DNA of 64,000 nucleotides from contig NZ_AXAP01000035.1 in assembly GCF_000472865.1 (NCBI RefSeq), positions 11,365 through 75,364 on the forward strand, written 5' to 3'. The notes under the pieces were generated by a model that was not told where the DNA came from, did no database searches, and saw only the letters and a program-made list of their open reading frames with translations. Origin of the DNA: Bradyrhizobium elkanii WSM2783 (GTDB lineage: Bacteria; Pseudomonadota; Alphaproteobacteria; Rhizobiales; Xanthobacteraceae). This document shows positions 17,812 to 26,969 of this stretch, one piece after another. Position 1 is the stretch's first letter. Each line of letters opens with the position of its first letter. The translations under genes and the position numbers were made by a program.

Positions 17812-18644
17812 CTGAGCGACCTACCATTACTATCGGGAGTGCAACGCCAGTCTCGCGGCGTGTGCCCGCCGGTCTCGCTGAGCTTGCGGCCTATCGCGAG
17901 TTGCTCGGATACATGACCGTCAACCGCCTCCGGGTTCGCTATCAGAACAGTTGGCTAGGGTGGGCTTGGGCGGTCTTGCAGCCACTTGCATTCCTGGGAT
18001 TTCTCTCAGTGGTCGGTTTGGCCGTCGGTGGCTATGCGACCTCTGGGATCGCTTACCCACTCTTTATCCTTGCCAGCTTGTCGCCGTGGACATTCTTCGC
18101 GACATCTCTCAGCACCTCGGCCGCGAACGTGTTGAACAGCAGATCACTCATCGCCAAGGTGTATTTCCCTCGCGACATCGTGCCGTTCTCTAGCGTCCTC
18201 GCGGCCCTCGCCGACCTCGCGATCGCGACGGCGCTGACGATGGTCGCTCTCGTATGCACCGGCCACAGCATTCCGGCGACCGCGATCGAACTTCTGCCAA
18301 TCAGCCTGATCCTGATCGTTTATGCAGCTGCGTTTTCGCTGCTGCTCTCCATTGCGCAGATCGGATTTCGCGATGTCGCGATCGGATTGCCTCTTTTACT
18401 CCAGGGATTGTTGTTCACGACGCCCGTCCTGTACCCATCGGGCGCCGTTCCCGAGCACTGGCGCGCAATCTATACACTCAACCCACTGGCACTGCTGGTC
18501 GAGGCCTTCCGGGGCGCATTGATCGACAAGCAAACCATCAGCCTCGCGCAGCTCGTTTACGCCGCTCTCGTGGGGCTAGTTCTGTTCGCGATTGCTTATT
18601 TCGCATTTAAGACTGCCGAACCAACCATGGTCGACGAAATCTAG
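17808..18644 (+). CDS. ABC-2 type exporter permease, Wzm-like
   Basis: The 278-residue protein has six predicted membrane helices and the layout of polysaccharide ABC-2 permeases. A cytoplasmic N-terminus contains ELAAYRELLGYMTVNRLRVR and YQNSWLGWAWAVLQPLAF, followed by helices and a late loop LNPLALLVEAFRGALID. These are hallmarks of Wzm/TagG/KpsM-type proteins that move lipid-linked glycans across the inner membrane. It starts at the GTG of a GTGA overlap with the NRPS and is followed after two bases by its ATPase. The cargo could be a glycan or, by genomic linkage, the NRPS product. Confidence 0.9.
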   Translation: MTERPTITIGSATPVSRRVPAGLAELAAYRELLGYMTVNRLRVRYQNSWLGWAWAVLQPLAFLGFLSVVGLAVGGYATSGIAYPLFILASLSPWTFFATSLSTSAANVLNSRSLIAKVYFPRDIVPFSSVLAALADLAIATALTMVALVCTGHSIPATAIELLPISLILIVYAAAFSLLLSIAQIGFRDVAIGLPLLLQGLLFTTPVLYPSGAVPEHWRAIYTLNPLALLVEAFRGALIDKQTISLAQLVYAALVGLVLFAIAYFAFKTAEPTMVDEI

Positions 18645-18646
18645 TC

Positions 18647-19798
18647 ATGTCTGCTGTCGATATCGTTGCCCACAACGTGTCAAAGTCCTATCGTGTCCAT
18701 CGCGACGGCAGGAGCGGCCGCGGCCTGTTCAGATTCAGGCCTGCAGAACGCTTTTGGGCACTGAAAAATGTCAGCTTCGACGTTCGGCGTGGCGAGACAC
18801 TGGGGGTTGTCGGCCCGAATGGTTCTGGCAAAACCACATTGATCAAACTGCTCGCCCGCATCACTTCGCCTGATAGCGGACAAATCACTATCGCCGGTCG
18901 GTTGATGTCCCTGGTGGAAGTTGGAGCAGGTTTCCATTCCGAACTCAGTGGCCGCGATAATGTCTTCCTAAACGCTGCGATCTTCGGAGTTCCAGTGGGG
19001 CAAGTACGAAAGCGCTTCGACCACATCCTGGAATTCTCAGGACTCGCCGAGTTTATCGATGCCCCGGTCAAGACCTATTCATCAGGAATGTTCGTCAGGC
19101 TGGGCTTTGCCGTCGCCGCGCACCTCGACGCAGATATCCTTCTTCTCGACGAAGTATTGGCAGTGGGCGACCTGGCTTTCCAGGCTCGTTGCATGGACCG
19201 GATCGAGGAAATCCGACGCTCGGGACGTACAATTCTGCTCGTTTCCCATGATCTCGCGGCAGTCGAGCGGCTTTGCGACAGAGTCCTTCTGCTTACCTCT
19301 GGTGAAGTGGCGGGCGAAGGCGCCCCGAGTGACATGATCGAGAAATACCAGATCATTGCGGCAACGCGCATCCCAGCCTCCGGTTCGAATCTCGAGGGTG
19401 GCGCCGTCGTCCTACACGGCGTCAGCTTCGTCGGCCGTGACGGCGCTCGACCTAGGACGGGAGACGCTCTGACTGTGCGCGTGAGCTACGAGGCCACAGC
19501 ATTGGTTGACGACGCCGTGTTCACGGTGAGTTTCATCTGGCCCAGCGGCTATATCTGCACCGAGCTTGTGTCGTCGAGGTCCACTCTCGTGGTGGGACAC
19601 GGGTGCATTGTTTTTGATTGTCCGATGCTTGCTATGCAACGGGGGCTTTACACAGTCGATCTCACGGTCGCCACAGACGCCGGTCGTGTTCTAGCCAAAC
19701 GCGTGCGTGCCGCGCCGTTTCGTGTAGATCCGGGTCTTATCGTGCAGGGCGATTTCTACATGGCGCACAGCAACAGGCTGGAGCGAGACCCGAATTAA
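18647..19798 (+). CDS. ABC exporter ATPase with C-terminal Wzt-type domain
   Basis: The 383-residue product has a nucleotide-binding domain with Walker A GPNGSGKTT, the Wzt-type signature TYSSGMFVRLGF, Walker B ILLLDEVLAVGD and the His switch SHD, as in TagH/Wzt. Residues from about 245 form an added beta-rich domain (GVSFVGRDGARPRTGDALTV to FRVDPGLIVQGDFYM) like the carbohydrate-binding Wzt C-terminal domain that recognises the capped end of an O-antigen. Its presence says the cargo carries a specific terminal group. It begins two bases after the permease stop and ends one base before the facing NRPS stop. Confidence 0.92.
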   Translation: MSAVDIVAHNVSKSYRVHRDGRSGRGLFRFRPAERFWALKNVSFDVRRGETLGVVGPNGSGKTTLIKLLARITSPDSGQITIAGRLMSLVEVGAGFHSELSGRDNVFLNAAIFGVPVGQVRKRFDHILEFSGLAEFIDAPVKTYSSGMFVRLGFAVAAHLDADILLLDEVLAVGDLAFQARCMDRIEEIRRSGRTILLVSHDLAAVERLCDRVLLLTSGEVAGEGAPSDMIEKYQIIAATRIPASGSNLEGGAVVLHGVSFVGRDGARPRTGDALTVRVSYEATALVDDAVFTVSFIWPSGYICTELVSSRSTLVVGHGCIVFDCPMLAMQRGLYTVDLTVATDAGRVLAKRVRAAPFRVDPGLIVQGDFYMAHSNRLERDPN

Positions 19799-19799
19799 A

Positions 19800-22700
19800 T
19801 TAAATTGCTTCAATGTCCCGCCCTACGCTGCGTATCAGCGCATCGAGTTCCTCGGGCGACAGTTGGACAAGTCGATTCCTCAGCTCGCTCAACTCCGTTC
19901 TCGACCGCGCCTGTGGCCTGATCTCCGTCAATTCCTGGTCGTCGGCCGGCGGGGCGTCTTTTACGGCATTCGAGAAACCTGCCAGCGTTGGGTTGTCGAA
20001 CAGCGCCCGGATTGGGATGTCGATGCCGAACCGGCGCCGCACGCGCACGATGACTTGCATGGCAAGCAGTGAATTGCCGCCGAGGTCGAAGAAATCGTCG
20101 GTTGCTTGAATGTCGTCCTCACGCAGTACGGTTCGCCAGATCTCTGCCACGTCGGCATTCACCGGCATCGTGCCGGGTGCAGCCTCCTGGCGTGTGGGCG
20201 CATCAGCAAGCGATTTGAGAGCCATCTGATCGACCTTGCCGCTCGGCAAGAGCGGAAGCGCATCAACCACGAACAGTTTGGCTGGGACCGCTGCCGACGG
20301 CAAACGCTCCTGAAGCGATGCACGCAATTCGCTCGGAACGGGCGCCTTCTGTTCCTGGTGTCCGACAACGAATGCGACCAGTCGTTGTTGGTCAGCATCG
20401 CCCACGATCATCGCTGCGGCGTCCTTCACCGCGGCGTGGCTGCGGAGCGCCCCAAGGACTTCGTCGAGTTCCAGCCTGACACCCCGCAGCTTCACCTGGT
20501 TGTCGTTGCGGCCGAGATAAAGGATCGTGCCATCCGCCCGGCACACTCCACGGTCGCCAGTATTGAACAGTATCGGCGAAGGCGCGCCCGCAATCGGATT
20601 GACTCTGAAGCGCTCGGCAGTCAGATCGGGTTTGCCCCAATAGCCAAGTGCCAGGCAAGCGCCGCCCGCGTGGATCACGCCGGGCATGCCCACCGGGGTA
20701 GGCTGGCCCACGCGGTCGAGAACGTAGACCTGCGTATTGGCAATGGGTTTGCCAATCGGCACGGGTCCGTCGGCGTCTGCGTCCTGAACCTCGTGGACAA
20801 GAATGTCGGCTGCGACCTCGGAAGATCCGTAGAGATTGATGAGCTTTCGGCCGGGGCAGGCCAGCTTGAAACGTCTCACGAGATCCGGCGTGAGAACTTC
20901 GCCGCTCACCGACCACATCTCGAGAGCCGGCAGACGCCTTCCCAGGTCGGGCGCGTGGTCGAGCAGCACGCGCAGCAACGTCGGCACGAGCACAATCCTG
21001 GTGACGCAATGCTGTCCGAGCAGCGCGATAAATTTTTCCGGGTCAAGGATGATCTCATCCGGAATAATCACCGTCGGCACGCCTGCCAGCAGCGGTCCAA
21101 GCATTTCCCAGACGGCGTCAACGAAGCCGATCGACGTCTTGCAACAGGCCACCTCGCCGCGGGCGAACGGATACGCCTCATGCATCCAGTCGATCCGGTT
21201 CATCAAGGCTCTGGTCGCGCCCATGACGCCTTTCGGCACCCCGGTCGAGCCGGACGTGAAGAGGACATAGGCGAGATCGATGCCCGCTCCTGTACCCACC
21301 ATCTCGACCGGCTTGCTCCAAAGCGGAGCATCCCGATCCATCACGACCGCTGAAAGCCCGGAAGGCAAGCGGTTGGACAACGCGCGAAGGGTGAGCACGG
21401 TACGGCAGCCGGCCAGTGCGACGAGTTGCGCGAGGCGCTTATCCGGTTGGGCGGTATCGAGAGGAACCCACGGTATGCCGGCGACCAGGCACCCCAGTAC
21501 TGCCGTAAAGGCATCGACCGAGCGGGGCAGGAAGATGCCGACCGGCTCGGCGGTATGGCCACGCAGCGCCGTTGCGACCTGACCCGCACACCGAGCAAGC
21601 TCGCCAAAGCTGATCCGCTGATCGTCAGAAATGAGCGCGACGTCGCCCGGCAGCTTGGCCGAAATCGCGGCAAAGGCGTCTGCCGGCGTATGTTGCAGGT
21701 ATTCGCGCGCCGTGGAATTCCACTCGAACACCGCACGTTGCCAGTCGTCCTTGTCAAGCAAGTTGATGCCACTGATAGCTCGCTCGGGTTTGTCGACGAC
21801 CGCCTCCAGGATACGCCGGAATTGATCGGCCATTTGCGCTATCGTCGACGGATCGAAGAGTTCGCTGTCATATTCGAATGAGCAAGCGAGTCCGTCACTC
21901 TCGATGATCTCGAGCGAGAGATCCAGTTTGGCCACACCAGGGTCGACGTCCACGTCCTGAATCTGGAGGCCGGCCAACTTCGGCGCTTGATGTCGAAAGT
22001 TCTGAAGCACGAACATGACCTGAAAGATGGGGGAATGGTCCCGTGTCCGCGGACTACCCATATCAGCCACGACCCGCTCGAATGGAACGTGCTGGTGCTC
22101 AAACGCGTCAAGCAAGACCGATCGATTGCGGGCCAGCATTGCAGAAAAGGTGGGATCGCCTGACAGATCCCCGCGCAGCGCCAATGTGTTCACAAAGCAA
22201 CCGATGAGTTGCGCGAGATCCTCGTCGCGACTTCCGGACACTGGCGTACCGACCACGACGTCATCTGTATCGGCCCAGCGTTGCAGCAGAATTTGGAATG
22301 CCGATAGAAGGCCCATGAAGAGAGTGGCACCGTGGCGGGCGCACAACGCTCGCAGCGTTTCGGTGAGACGTTCATCTATGTCGAAGCCGAGACGCTTGCC
22401 GCGGTGGCCCCGCGGGGCGGAACGCGGGCGAACAGTCGGCAATGCAAGGACAGGTGGCGCGCCAGCAAGCGCTTTCCGCCAGAACGCGACGTCTTGCTCG
22501 AATGCCGCCCGCGCGTACAGCCGTTCCTGCCGTTCGGCGAAATCGCTGTATTGAAACGCGAGCTCCGGCAGAACAGCCGGCTTGTTGCCTAGTCTCGCCT
22601 CGTAGAGACTGGCGAGTTCATCGAAGAAAGTCCCCATTGACGATCCGTCGACGATGATGTGATGAAATACGATCACGAGTACGTGTTCTTGTTCCGACAC

Positions 22701-23126
22701 CCGCGCAAGCGCAACGCGTAAGTGCGGCGGTACGGCAAGATCAAAGGCAGTCTGACACATTCGCGCCGCAAGTGCGTCCACCTGCATACGACGTTCAGGT
22801 TCCGGCAGTGAGCCGAAGTCCTGCTCGTCGACGGCGAACGAGATCTTCTCATGCACATGCTGCAGAACCATCCCGTTTCGCTCGACAAGCCCCGTCCGCA
22901 GGACTTCGTGCCGCGCGATAAGGTCGTCAAATGCACGCGCGAGGAGATGGTTGTGAACCATCCCTCTGAGCCGCAGTACTCTCAACAGATTGAATACGGG
23001 CGTTCCCGGGTCGATTTCATTCGCCAACCAGAAAGCCCGCTGCTGGGCGGAGGCTGCTCGCAGTTCATCTCGGGTCGGAAAATCAAGCAAACATCTCTCC
23101 ATTCCGAGGCAATAGGGATGCGGCAC
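19800..23126 (-). CDS. Nonribosomal peptide synthetase, C-A-PCP, predicted beta-alanine-activating
   Basis: Domain order in 1108 residues: condensation domain (about 15-455) with HHIIVDG at 155-161; adenylation domain (about 470-970) with LFTSGSTGVPKG (A3), YGSSE (A5), NTGDRG (A7) and LPSGK (A10); carrier domain with DLGGNSLLAMQ, Ser1019; and a short helical tail. Aligning the binding pocket by hand to GrsA gives V669, D670, W673, V712, S739, S741, L765, A773, D774, K964. The beta-alanine code as I recall it is VDWVISLADK, so nine of ten agree. The Asp that normally holds the alpha-amino group (first position) is replaced by Val, and the Asp one residue later fits a beta-amino acid. The start may be the GTG at 23126 or the ATG eight codons on. 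Confidence 0.93.
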   Translation of the reverse strand: MPHPYCLGMERCLLDFPTRDELRAASAQQRAFWLANEIDPGTPVFNLLRVLRLRGMVHNHLLARAFDDLIARHEVLRTGLVERNGMVLQHVHEKISFAVDEQDFGSLPEPERRMQVDALAARMCQTAFDLAVPPHLRVALARVSEQEHVLVIVFHHIIVDGSSMGTFFDELASLYEARLGNKPAVLPELAFQYSDFAERQERLYARAAFEQDVAFWRKALAGAPPVLALPTVRPRSAPRGHRGKRLGFDIDERLTETLRALCARHGATLFMGLLSAFQILLQRWADTDDVVVGTPVSGSRDEDLAQLIGCFVNTLALRGDLSGDPTFSAMLARNRSVLLDAFEHQHVPFERVVADMGSPRTRDHSPIFQVMFVLQNFRHQAPKLAGLQIQDVDVDPGVAKLDLSLEIIESDGLACSFEYDSELFDPSTIAQMADQFRRILEAVVDKPERAISGINLLDKDDWQRAVFEWNSTAREYLQHTPADAFAAISAKLPGDVALISDDQRISFGELARCAGQVATALRGHTAEPVGIFLPRSVDAFTAVLGCLVAGIPWVPLDTAQPDKRLAQLVALAGCRTVLTLRALSNRLPSGLSAVVMDRDAPLWSKPVEMVGTGAGIDLAYVLFTSGSTGVPKGVMGATRALMNRIDWMHEAYPFARGEVACCKTSIGFVDAVWEMLGPLLAGVPTVIIPDEIILDPEKFIALLGQHCVTRIVLVPTLLRVLLDHAPDLGRRLPALEMWSVSGEVLTPDLVRRFKLACPGRKLINLYGSSEVAADILVHEVQDADADGPVPIGKPIANTQVYVLDRVGQPTPVGMPGVIHAGGACLALGYWGKPDLTAERFRVNPIAGAPSPILFNTGDRGVCRADGTILYLGRNDNQVKLRGVRLELDEVLGALRSHAAVKDAAAMIVGDADQQRLVAFVVGHQEQKAPVPSELRASLQERLPSAAVPAKLFVVDALPLLPSGKVDQMALKSLADAPTRQEAAPGTMPVNADVAEIWRTVLREDDIQATDDFFDLGGNSLLAMQVIVRVRRRFGIDIPIRALFDNPTLAGFSNAVKDAPPADDQELTEIRPQARSRTELSELRNRLVQLSPEELDALIRSVGRDIEAI

Positions 23127-23684
23127 TAAGCTTTCAGCATCTGCATAGATGGAGGGGCATCAAAAATAATTCCGAAAATATAACATAAGCGTCTTCACAG
23201 AAAAAGCTCATGAATACTGAATTACCTATACGAAATTTTGGAGAAATTCATAACCGGCGGCAACCAGACTTGGTGCCGGCGAGTCGCTCTCACTCCAAAC
23301 CCCCGTCGTCGTCGCCTCTCGGCAACATGATGGCGGCGAGCCTCTGAGAGAGCTTCAGCTTGGGAAACGAGGTGCATCACACAAGTACGTTCACCGGCCA
23401 CAGGACGAAAGGGTGGGCAAATACCTCGAAAGAGGTAGTTTTCGGTAGGCTGAGTCGGCGGTTAGAGTGTCAGCCGGCGTTCAACATTGACCCGCATCGG
23501 CGTGCAGTTTTTGACTTGCCTTATCAAGGCGGCATCGCACAGGCGCAAACGCGGAGCGAGGTACCAAATAGGCGCCACGAACATGGCGAGCCGCGAGCGG
23601 CGGGCCGGATTGATCGAAGCAGTAGCTTGGCCGGCCTAAAGAAGAGTGCCACTTGCGGCGCGAGTGGGCTAGGCGGAGCCTACG
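23127..23684. other. Intergenic region between NRPS and TAXI receptor, divergent promoters
   Basis: The part nearest the NRPS (about 23155-23265) is clearly AT-rich compared with its surroundings and is the probable promoter region for the minus-strand synthetase. I cannot assign boxes reliably. The rest shows no recognisable gene; short frames across it lack starts with ribosome sites. Confidence 0.45.
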
Positions 23685-24932
23685 ATGAACATGGGCATCT
23701 TCATTGCTATCGTCGAGGACCGGAAGACGGCTTGTAGACCGCATCGCAAGCTTGTGCCTAGGCGATTGGCGATGGTTGTGTTCTTGCTATTGGCCTGCAT
23801 GTTTCATCAGGCTGTGCCATTGATTGCGCGAACGAACGCGCCTGAAGCTACGCCACAGATACCGCCCTATCCAATGCAGACCATGCCTCGACTGGCACAA
23901 GCCAAGCGCTCCCCTAGCACAAATACGGTGGGAATCGTGACGGGCCGCCCAACCGGGACTGATTTTGCAATCGCCCAAGACATTTCGACGGTTCTCGCGA
24001 CCGGACAGGAGACTGGTCCGAGAGGTGAGGTGGCATTGCGGATTCTGCCGATGGTCGACAAGGGCGGCATTCAGAACGTTCGTGACGTGCTAACCTTGCC
24101 CGGCGCCGACATGGGCATCACTCCCAAAATTTTGCTCAACCGCCTGCGCGCCGGCAAGGAGTTGGGTGATATCTCAAAGAGCTTGGTCTACATCGCCCCG
24201 CTCTTCTACGAAGAACTCCACATTCTTGCTCGCCCAGAGATCCGCACCGTTGCCGATCTCGCTGGAACACGCGTCAACCTTGGTGAGGAGGATAGCGGTA
24301 CGGACATCCTGGCGCGGGACATTCTCACTCGACTAGGCCTGAAAGCGACAGAAATAAACGTTGACCAGAATGCAGCTGTTGAACGCATGCGGAACGGCGA
24401 CATCGCGGCCACGATGTTCATCACGGGCAAACCCGCCCGGTGGCTCGAACGCTACGAGCACGAGGACGGCTTCCATCTCGTTCCCGTCCCATACACGTCC
24501 TCCTTGGAGGAGGACTACCTGCCGGCGACTTTCACCCATCAGGATTACCCGAACCTGATCGCTACTGACGAGCGCATCGACACGCTTGCGGTTGGTTCGG
24601 TCCTCATCACTTACAACTCGCCTCGGGCAAGCGAGCGGTACCAGCGCTTAGAGACCTTCGTTAACGCGTTCTTTTCGCGTATTTCAGAGTTCGAGAGTCC
24701 AGCGCGGCACCCGAAGTGGAAAGAGATCAACGTTGCGGCGGAGTGGCCCGGGTGGACCCGCTTCGCTCCCGCGGAACGCTGGCTGAAGCAGCGCCGATCA
24801 ACAGCACCCGATGCCGACTCGCGGGCGGAGTTTGAGCGATACCTGGATCGGTCGGGCATCGTGCCTTCCGCCACCGAGCGCGAACGTTTGTTTCAGGATT
24901 TCCTACGCTGGTGGAAGGGGAGAGACCGCTGA
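23685..24932 (+). CDS. TAXI-family TRAP-type solute-binding protein
   Basis: The 415-residue product begins with a basic N-terminus and a membrane/signal segment (RRLAMVVFLLLACMFHQAVP). The mature domain follows the TAXI order: GIVTGRPTGTDFAIAQDIST, VRDVLTLPGADMGIT, LYYEELH-like FYEELHILARPEIRTVADLA, RVNLGEEDSGTDILARDILT, a second lobe with GDIAATMFITGKPARWL, and AVGSVLITYNS. Members bind small carboxylates such as glutamate for TRAP uptake. No TRAP membrane subunits are nearby, so it is an orphan receptor, and it may stay membrane-anchored because the signal is followed by a long linker. Confidence 0.82.
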   Translation: MNMGIFIAIVEDRKTACRPHRKLVPRRLAMVVFLLLACMFHQAVPLIARTNAPEATPQIPPYPMQTMPRLAQAKRSPSTNTVGIVTGRPTGTDFAIAQDISTVLATGQETGPRGEVALRILPMVDKGGIQNVRDVLTLPGADMGITPKILLNRLRAGKELGDISKSLVYIAPLFYEELHILARPEIRTVADLAGTRVNLGEEDSGTDILARDILTRLGLKATEINVDQNAAVERMRNGDIAATMFITGKPARWLERYEHEDGFHLVPVPYTSSLEEDYLPATFTHQDYPNLIATDERIDTLAVGSVLITYNSPRASERYQRLETFVNAFFSRISEFESPARHPKWKEINVAAEWPGWTRFAPAERWLKQRRSTAPDADSRAEFERYLDRSGIVPSATERERLFQDFLRWWKGRDR

Positions 24933-24971
24933 TCGATCTCACATCCGTTACAGGGCGACCTCGGAGCAACA

Positions 24972-25670
24972 ATGGGAGGGGTCATGACCATGATGACGCG
25001 TGCATGTGCGATTGGCTTTCTGGCCATCCTCACCGTGGCTCGTGCGGCGAACGCGCAGATAGCGGACCAACCGAAAACGCTCACGCGCAGTCCGCCAAAG
25101 CAACTGGCGGTGCACATCAGCAACGAGAAGAGCGCGCGCATAGTGTATGCACAGGGGAGCTCGCTCGTGAATTTGTCGCCCTTCATCCGCGAGATCGGCG
25201 CTCTTGACGTTCGGCCTACAACGCTCCCGCACAGAACATTCCGTGCTTTCGACCTTAGGGGCAGACCGAGCGGCACGATCTACATGCACGCGCGCAGGTG
25301 GCCCAAACGAGCGGCGGTGCACATCAGCGACAGAAAGAAAAGCGAGCGTCTAGGATATGAGAAGGTGAGTTCGCTCGTGGATTTTCCACCCTTTTTCCCC
25401 GGCATTGGCGCGCTTTACGTTCAACCCAAAACGCTCCCGAACGGACCATACCGTGCTTTCGACCGCCGGGGCAGACTGAGCAGCACGATCTACATGCTCC
25501 CGATCGAGGATCTTGAGAACCGGAAACGGTTCGATCTTGAGGGCCTCGCCGGAAAGGGCGATCACGTAACCTTCTACTTCAATTCCGGTCACCCTGGACT
25601 CGACAAGCCCCACTATCACATCCACATTTGGCACGTGAGCAAGAAGGGGGAAGAGCAGGTCGCGAAATAG
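24972..25670 (+). CDS. Secreted protein with internal duplication and His-rich C-terminus
   Basis: After a Sec signal (IGFLAILTVARAANAQ) the 232-residue product holds two copies of a module of about 65-70 residues. Copy 1 has AVHISNEKSARIVYAQGSSL and RTFRAFDLRGRPSGTIYM; copy 2 has AVHISDRKKSERLGYEKVSS and GPYRAFDRRGRLSSTIYM. Each includes a G-A-L-x-V-x-P-x-T-L-P segment. A third part ends GHPGLDKPHYHIHIWHVSKK, a cluster of histidines that could bind metal. I do not recognise the family. The gene follows the TAXI receptor by 40 bases and may share its transcript. Confidence 0.7.
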   Translation: MGGVMTMMTRACAIGFLAILTVARAANAQIADQPKTLTRSPPKQLAVHISNEKSARIVYAQGSSLVNLSPFIREIGALDVRPTTLPHRTFRAFDLRGRPSGTIYMHARRWPKRAAVHISDRKKSERLGYEKVSSLVDFPPFFPGIGALYVQPKTLPNGPYRAFDRRGRLSSTIYMLPIEDLENRKRFDLEGLAGKGDHVTFYFNSGHPGLDKPHYHIHIWHVSKKGEEQVAK

Positions 25671-26266
25671 CGAGTGGTGGGATCTTTGGGATTGCCGCGA
25701 TCGTGTTGCCCGCGGAACATTTGGTGGAACGGTTTCGGACTCCGTCCGGAAACGTCAAGATCGCGCGGGCGGTCCTGAAGGACGCCTTGGACAAGAATAT
25801 CTACCGCAAATTCCCGCCAATCGCCTGGCCAGCCGGAGAAGGTCGCTGGCAGCGTCGTATTCCACGCCACCGACGATGCTGGTTTCGTCAGCATGGTGTG
25901 ACGCCAGCTAAGACTTGGTGCCACCTGAATTCAGGATTCTCCCGGACCAATGCTAACGTTGGGCATCGCCAGTGGTCATTCGTCACGTGAAGCGTTCCGC
26001 CAGACGCGATGCGCGCCAGACCGTACGGGAAAGCTCAATGTCGGCACTGTTTCACACAACCGCACAGTGTCGCCAGAAGTGACACGAGTCTTGGTGTCGC
26101 GAAACGTATCCTCCAGGTCGAGTTGATGCGACGACATGTCTCATTCCTCTCGCTTAAACTGAAGTCAGTGGCGAATGATATAATGAAGTACCCCATCTTG
26201 ACTATTGAACCGGCTCTAAAAGCTTCTAGCCTGTGATGCCGGACATCGAACCGTCTGATTTAAAGC
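25671..26266. other. Unassigned 600-bp stretch
   Basis: Both strands have modest open frames (to 120 codons) but with no motif I recognise and no convincing start. The last 130 bases are AT-richer (for example around 26160-26230) and probably hold the promoter of the H-NS-like gene. Confidence 0.4.
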
Positions 26267-26635
26267 ATGCAAAGGCGTGATCTGAAATCCCTGTCTATGG
26301 ATCAGCTATGGCACCTTCATGAAGAGTTGGTGACCGAACTGACGCGCAAAATAGCGGCTGAAAAAAACAGGCTCGAGGAGCGCCTTCGTCAACTTCGTCT
26401 CACCGGTGATGAACTGACCCATGGGCGTCGCCCTTACCCCAAGGTCCTTCCTAAGTATAGAAATCCCAAGAATCCTTCGCAGACCTGGAGCGGCCGTGGC
26501 AAACAACCTCGCTGGTTGAGGGAGCAGCTCCGATCCGACAAAACGCTGGACGACTTTCGGATAGAGCAAGCGGCCGCCGAAACACTTGCCCATACCATGC
26601 TTAGGATCGGCCGAGCGCAGCGGCCAAGGATGTGA
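26267..26635 (+). CDS. H-NS-family nucleoid protein (HvrA-like)
   Basis: The 122-residue product has an N-terminal helical oligomerisation region (LKSLSMDQLWHLHEELVTEL, then TRKIAAEKNRLEERLRQL) and the C-terminal DNA-binding motif of alphaproteobacterial H-NS proteins: PKYRNPKNPSQTWSGRGKQP followed by RWL, whose GRGKQP loop enters the minor groove of AT-rich DNA. It then extends by about 35 residues. Such proteins silence AT-rich, often horizontally acquired genes, which fits the neighbourhood. The first ATG lacks a good ribosome site; the ATG ten codons later is an alternative. Confidence 0.88.
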   Translation: MQRRDLKSLSMDQLWHLHEELVTELTRKIAAEKNRLEERLRQLRLTGDELTHGRRPYPKVLPKYRNPKNPSQTWSGRGKQPRWLREQLRSDKTLDDFRIEQAAAETLAHTMLRIGRAQRPRM

Positions 26636-26940
26636 TGGCGTTGAAGCGCTCTTTAGACTGATAGACCGACGTCATCAAGCAGTCCGTCCTGGTCAGGATC
26701 ATGGCTCTGCGTTCACAGCAGGCATTGACGTGCTGGAAGAACAGATTGCTACCGCCGGAGATGACGGCGAGGTATCCGATCTGTTCGACGATCAGCAGCG
26801 CGAAGCGGTACAACCTGATCCGGTCGCGTAGCGCTCGCGCTCGAGTTTGGCGAGTGTGATGGAGCGGCTGGGCGGGATGGCATTCTCGAAAATGTTGCGT
26901 CCGGGAGACCGGACGATGTCTTTGCCGCGACCGAGAAATT
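26600..26940 (-). pseudogene. IS21-family istB (transposition helper ATPase) fragment
   Basis: On the minus strand the frame reads RALRDRIRLYRFALLIVEQI then GYLAVISGGSNLFFQHVNAC and ERRAMILT. This matches the Walker B region of IstB (L-L-I-V-D-E-I-G-Y-L-P then N-L-F-F-Q-L-V-N-A-R-Y-E-R). The catalytic D-E is now E-Q and Y-L-P is Y-L-A. Flanking pieces such as ITLAKLERER lie in other frames. No istA is present, so this is a dead relic. Confidence 0.7.
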
Positions 26941-26969
26941 CGCCGCAAGACCTGACGCATCCTTGGTGC

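Noticed and set aside
19383..19393. GGTTCGAATCT, a tRNA T-loop-like word
   Set aside because: It lies in the coding part of the Wzt-type ATPase and no acceptor, D or anticodon stems surround it. No tRNA was found anywhere in the window.
20106..21353. Long plus-strand open frame (415 codons) opposite the C-A-PCP synthetase
   Set aside because: It is antisense to a gene with intact NRPS motifs, is rich in His/Arg/Gln without any domain, and is a GC-driven shadow.
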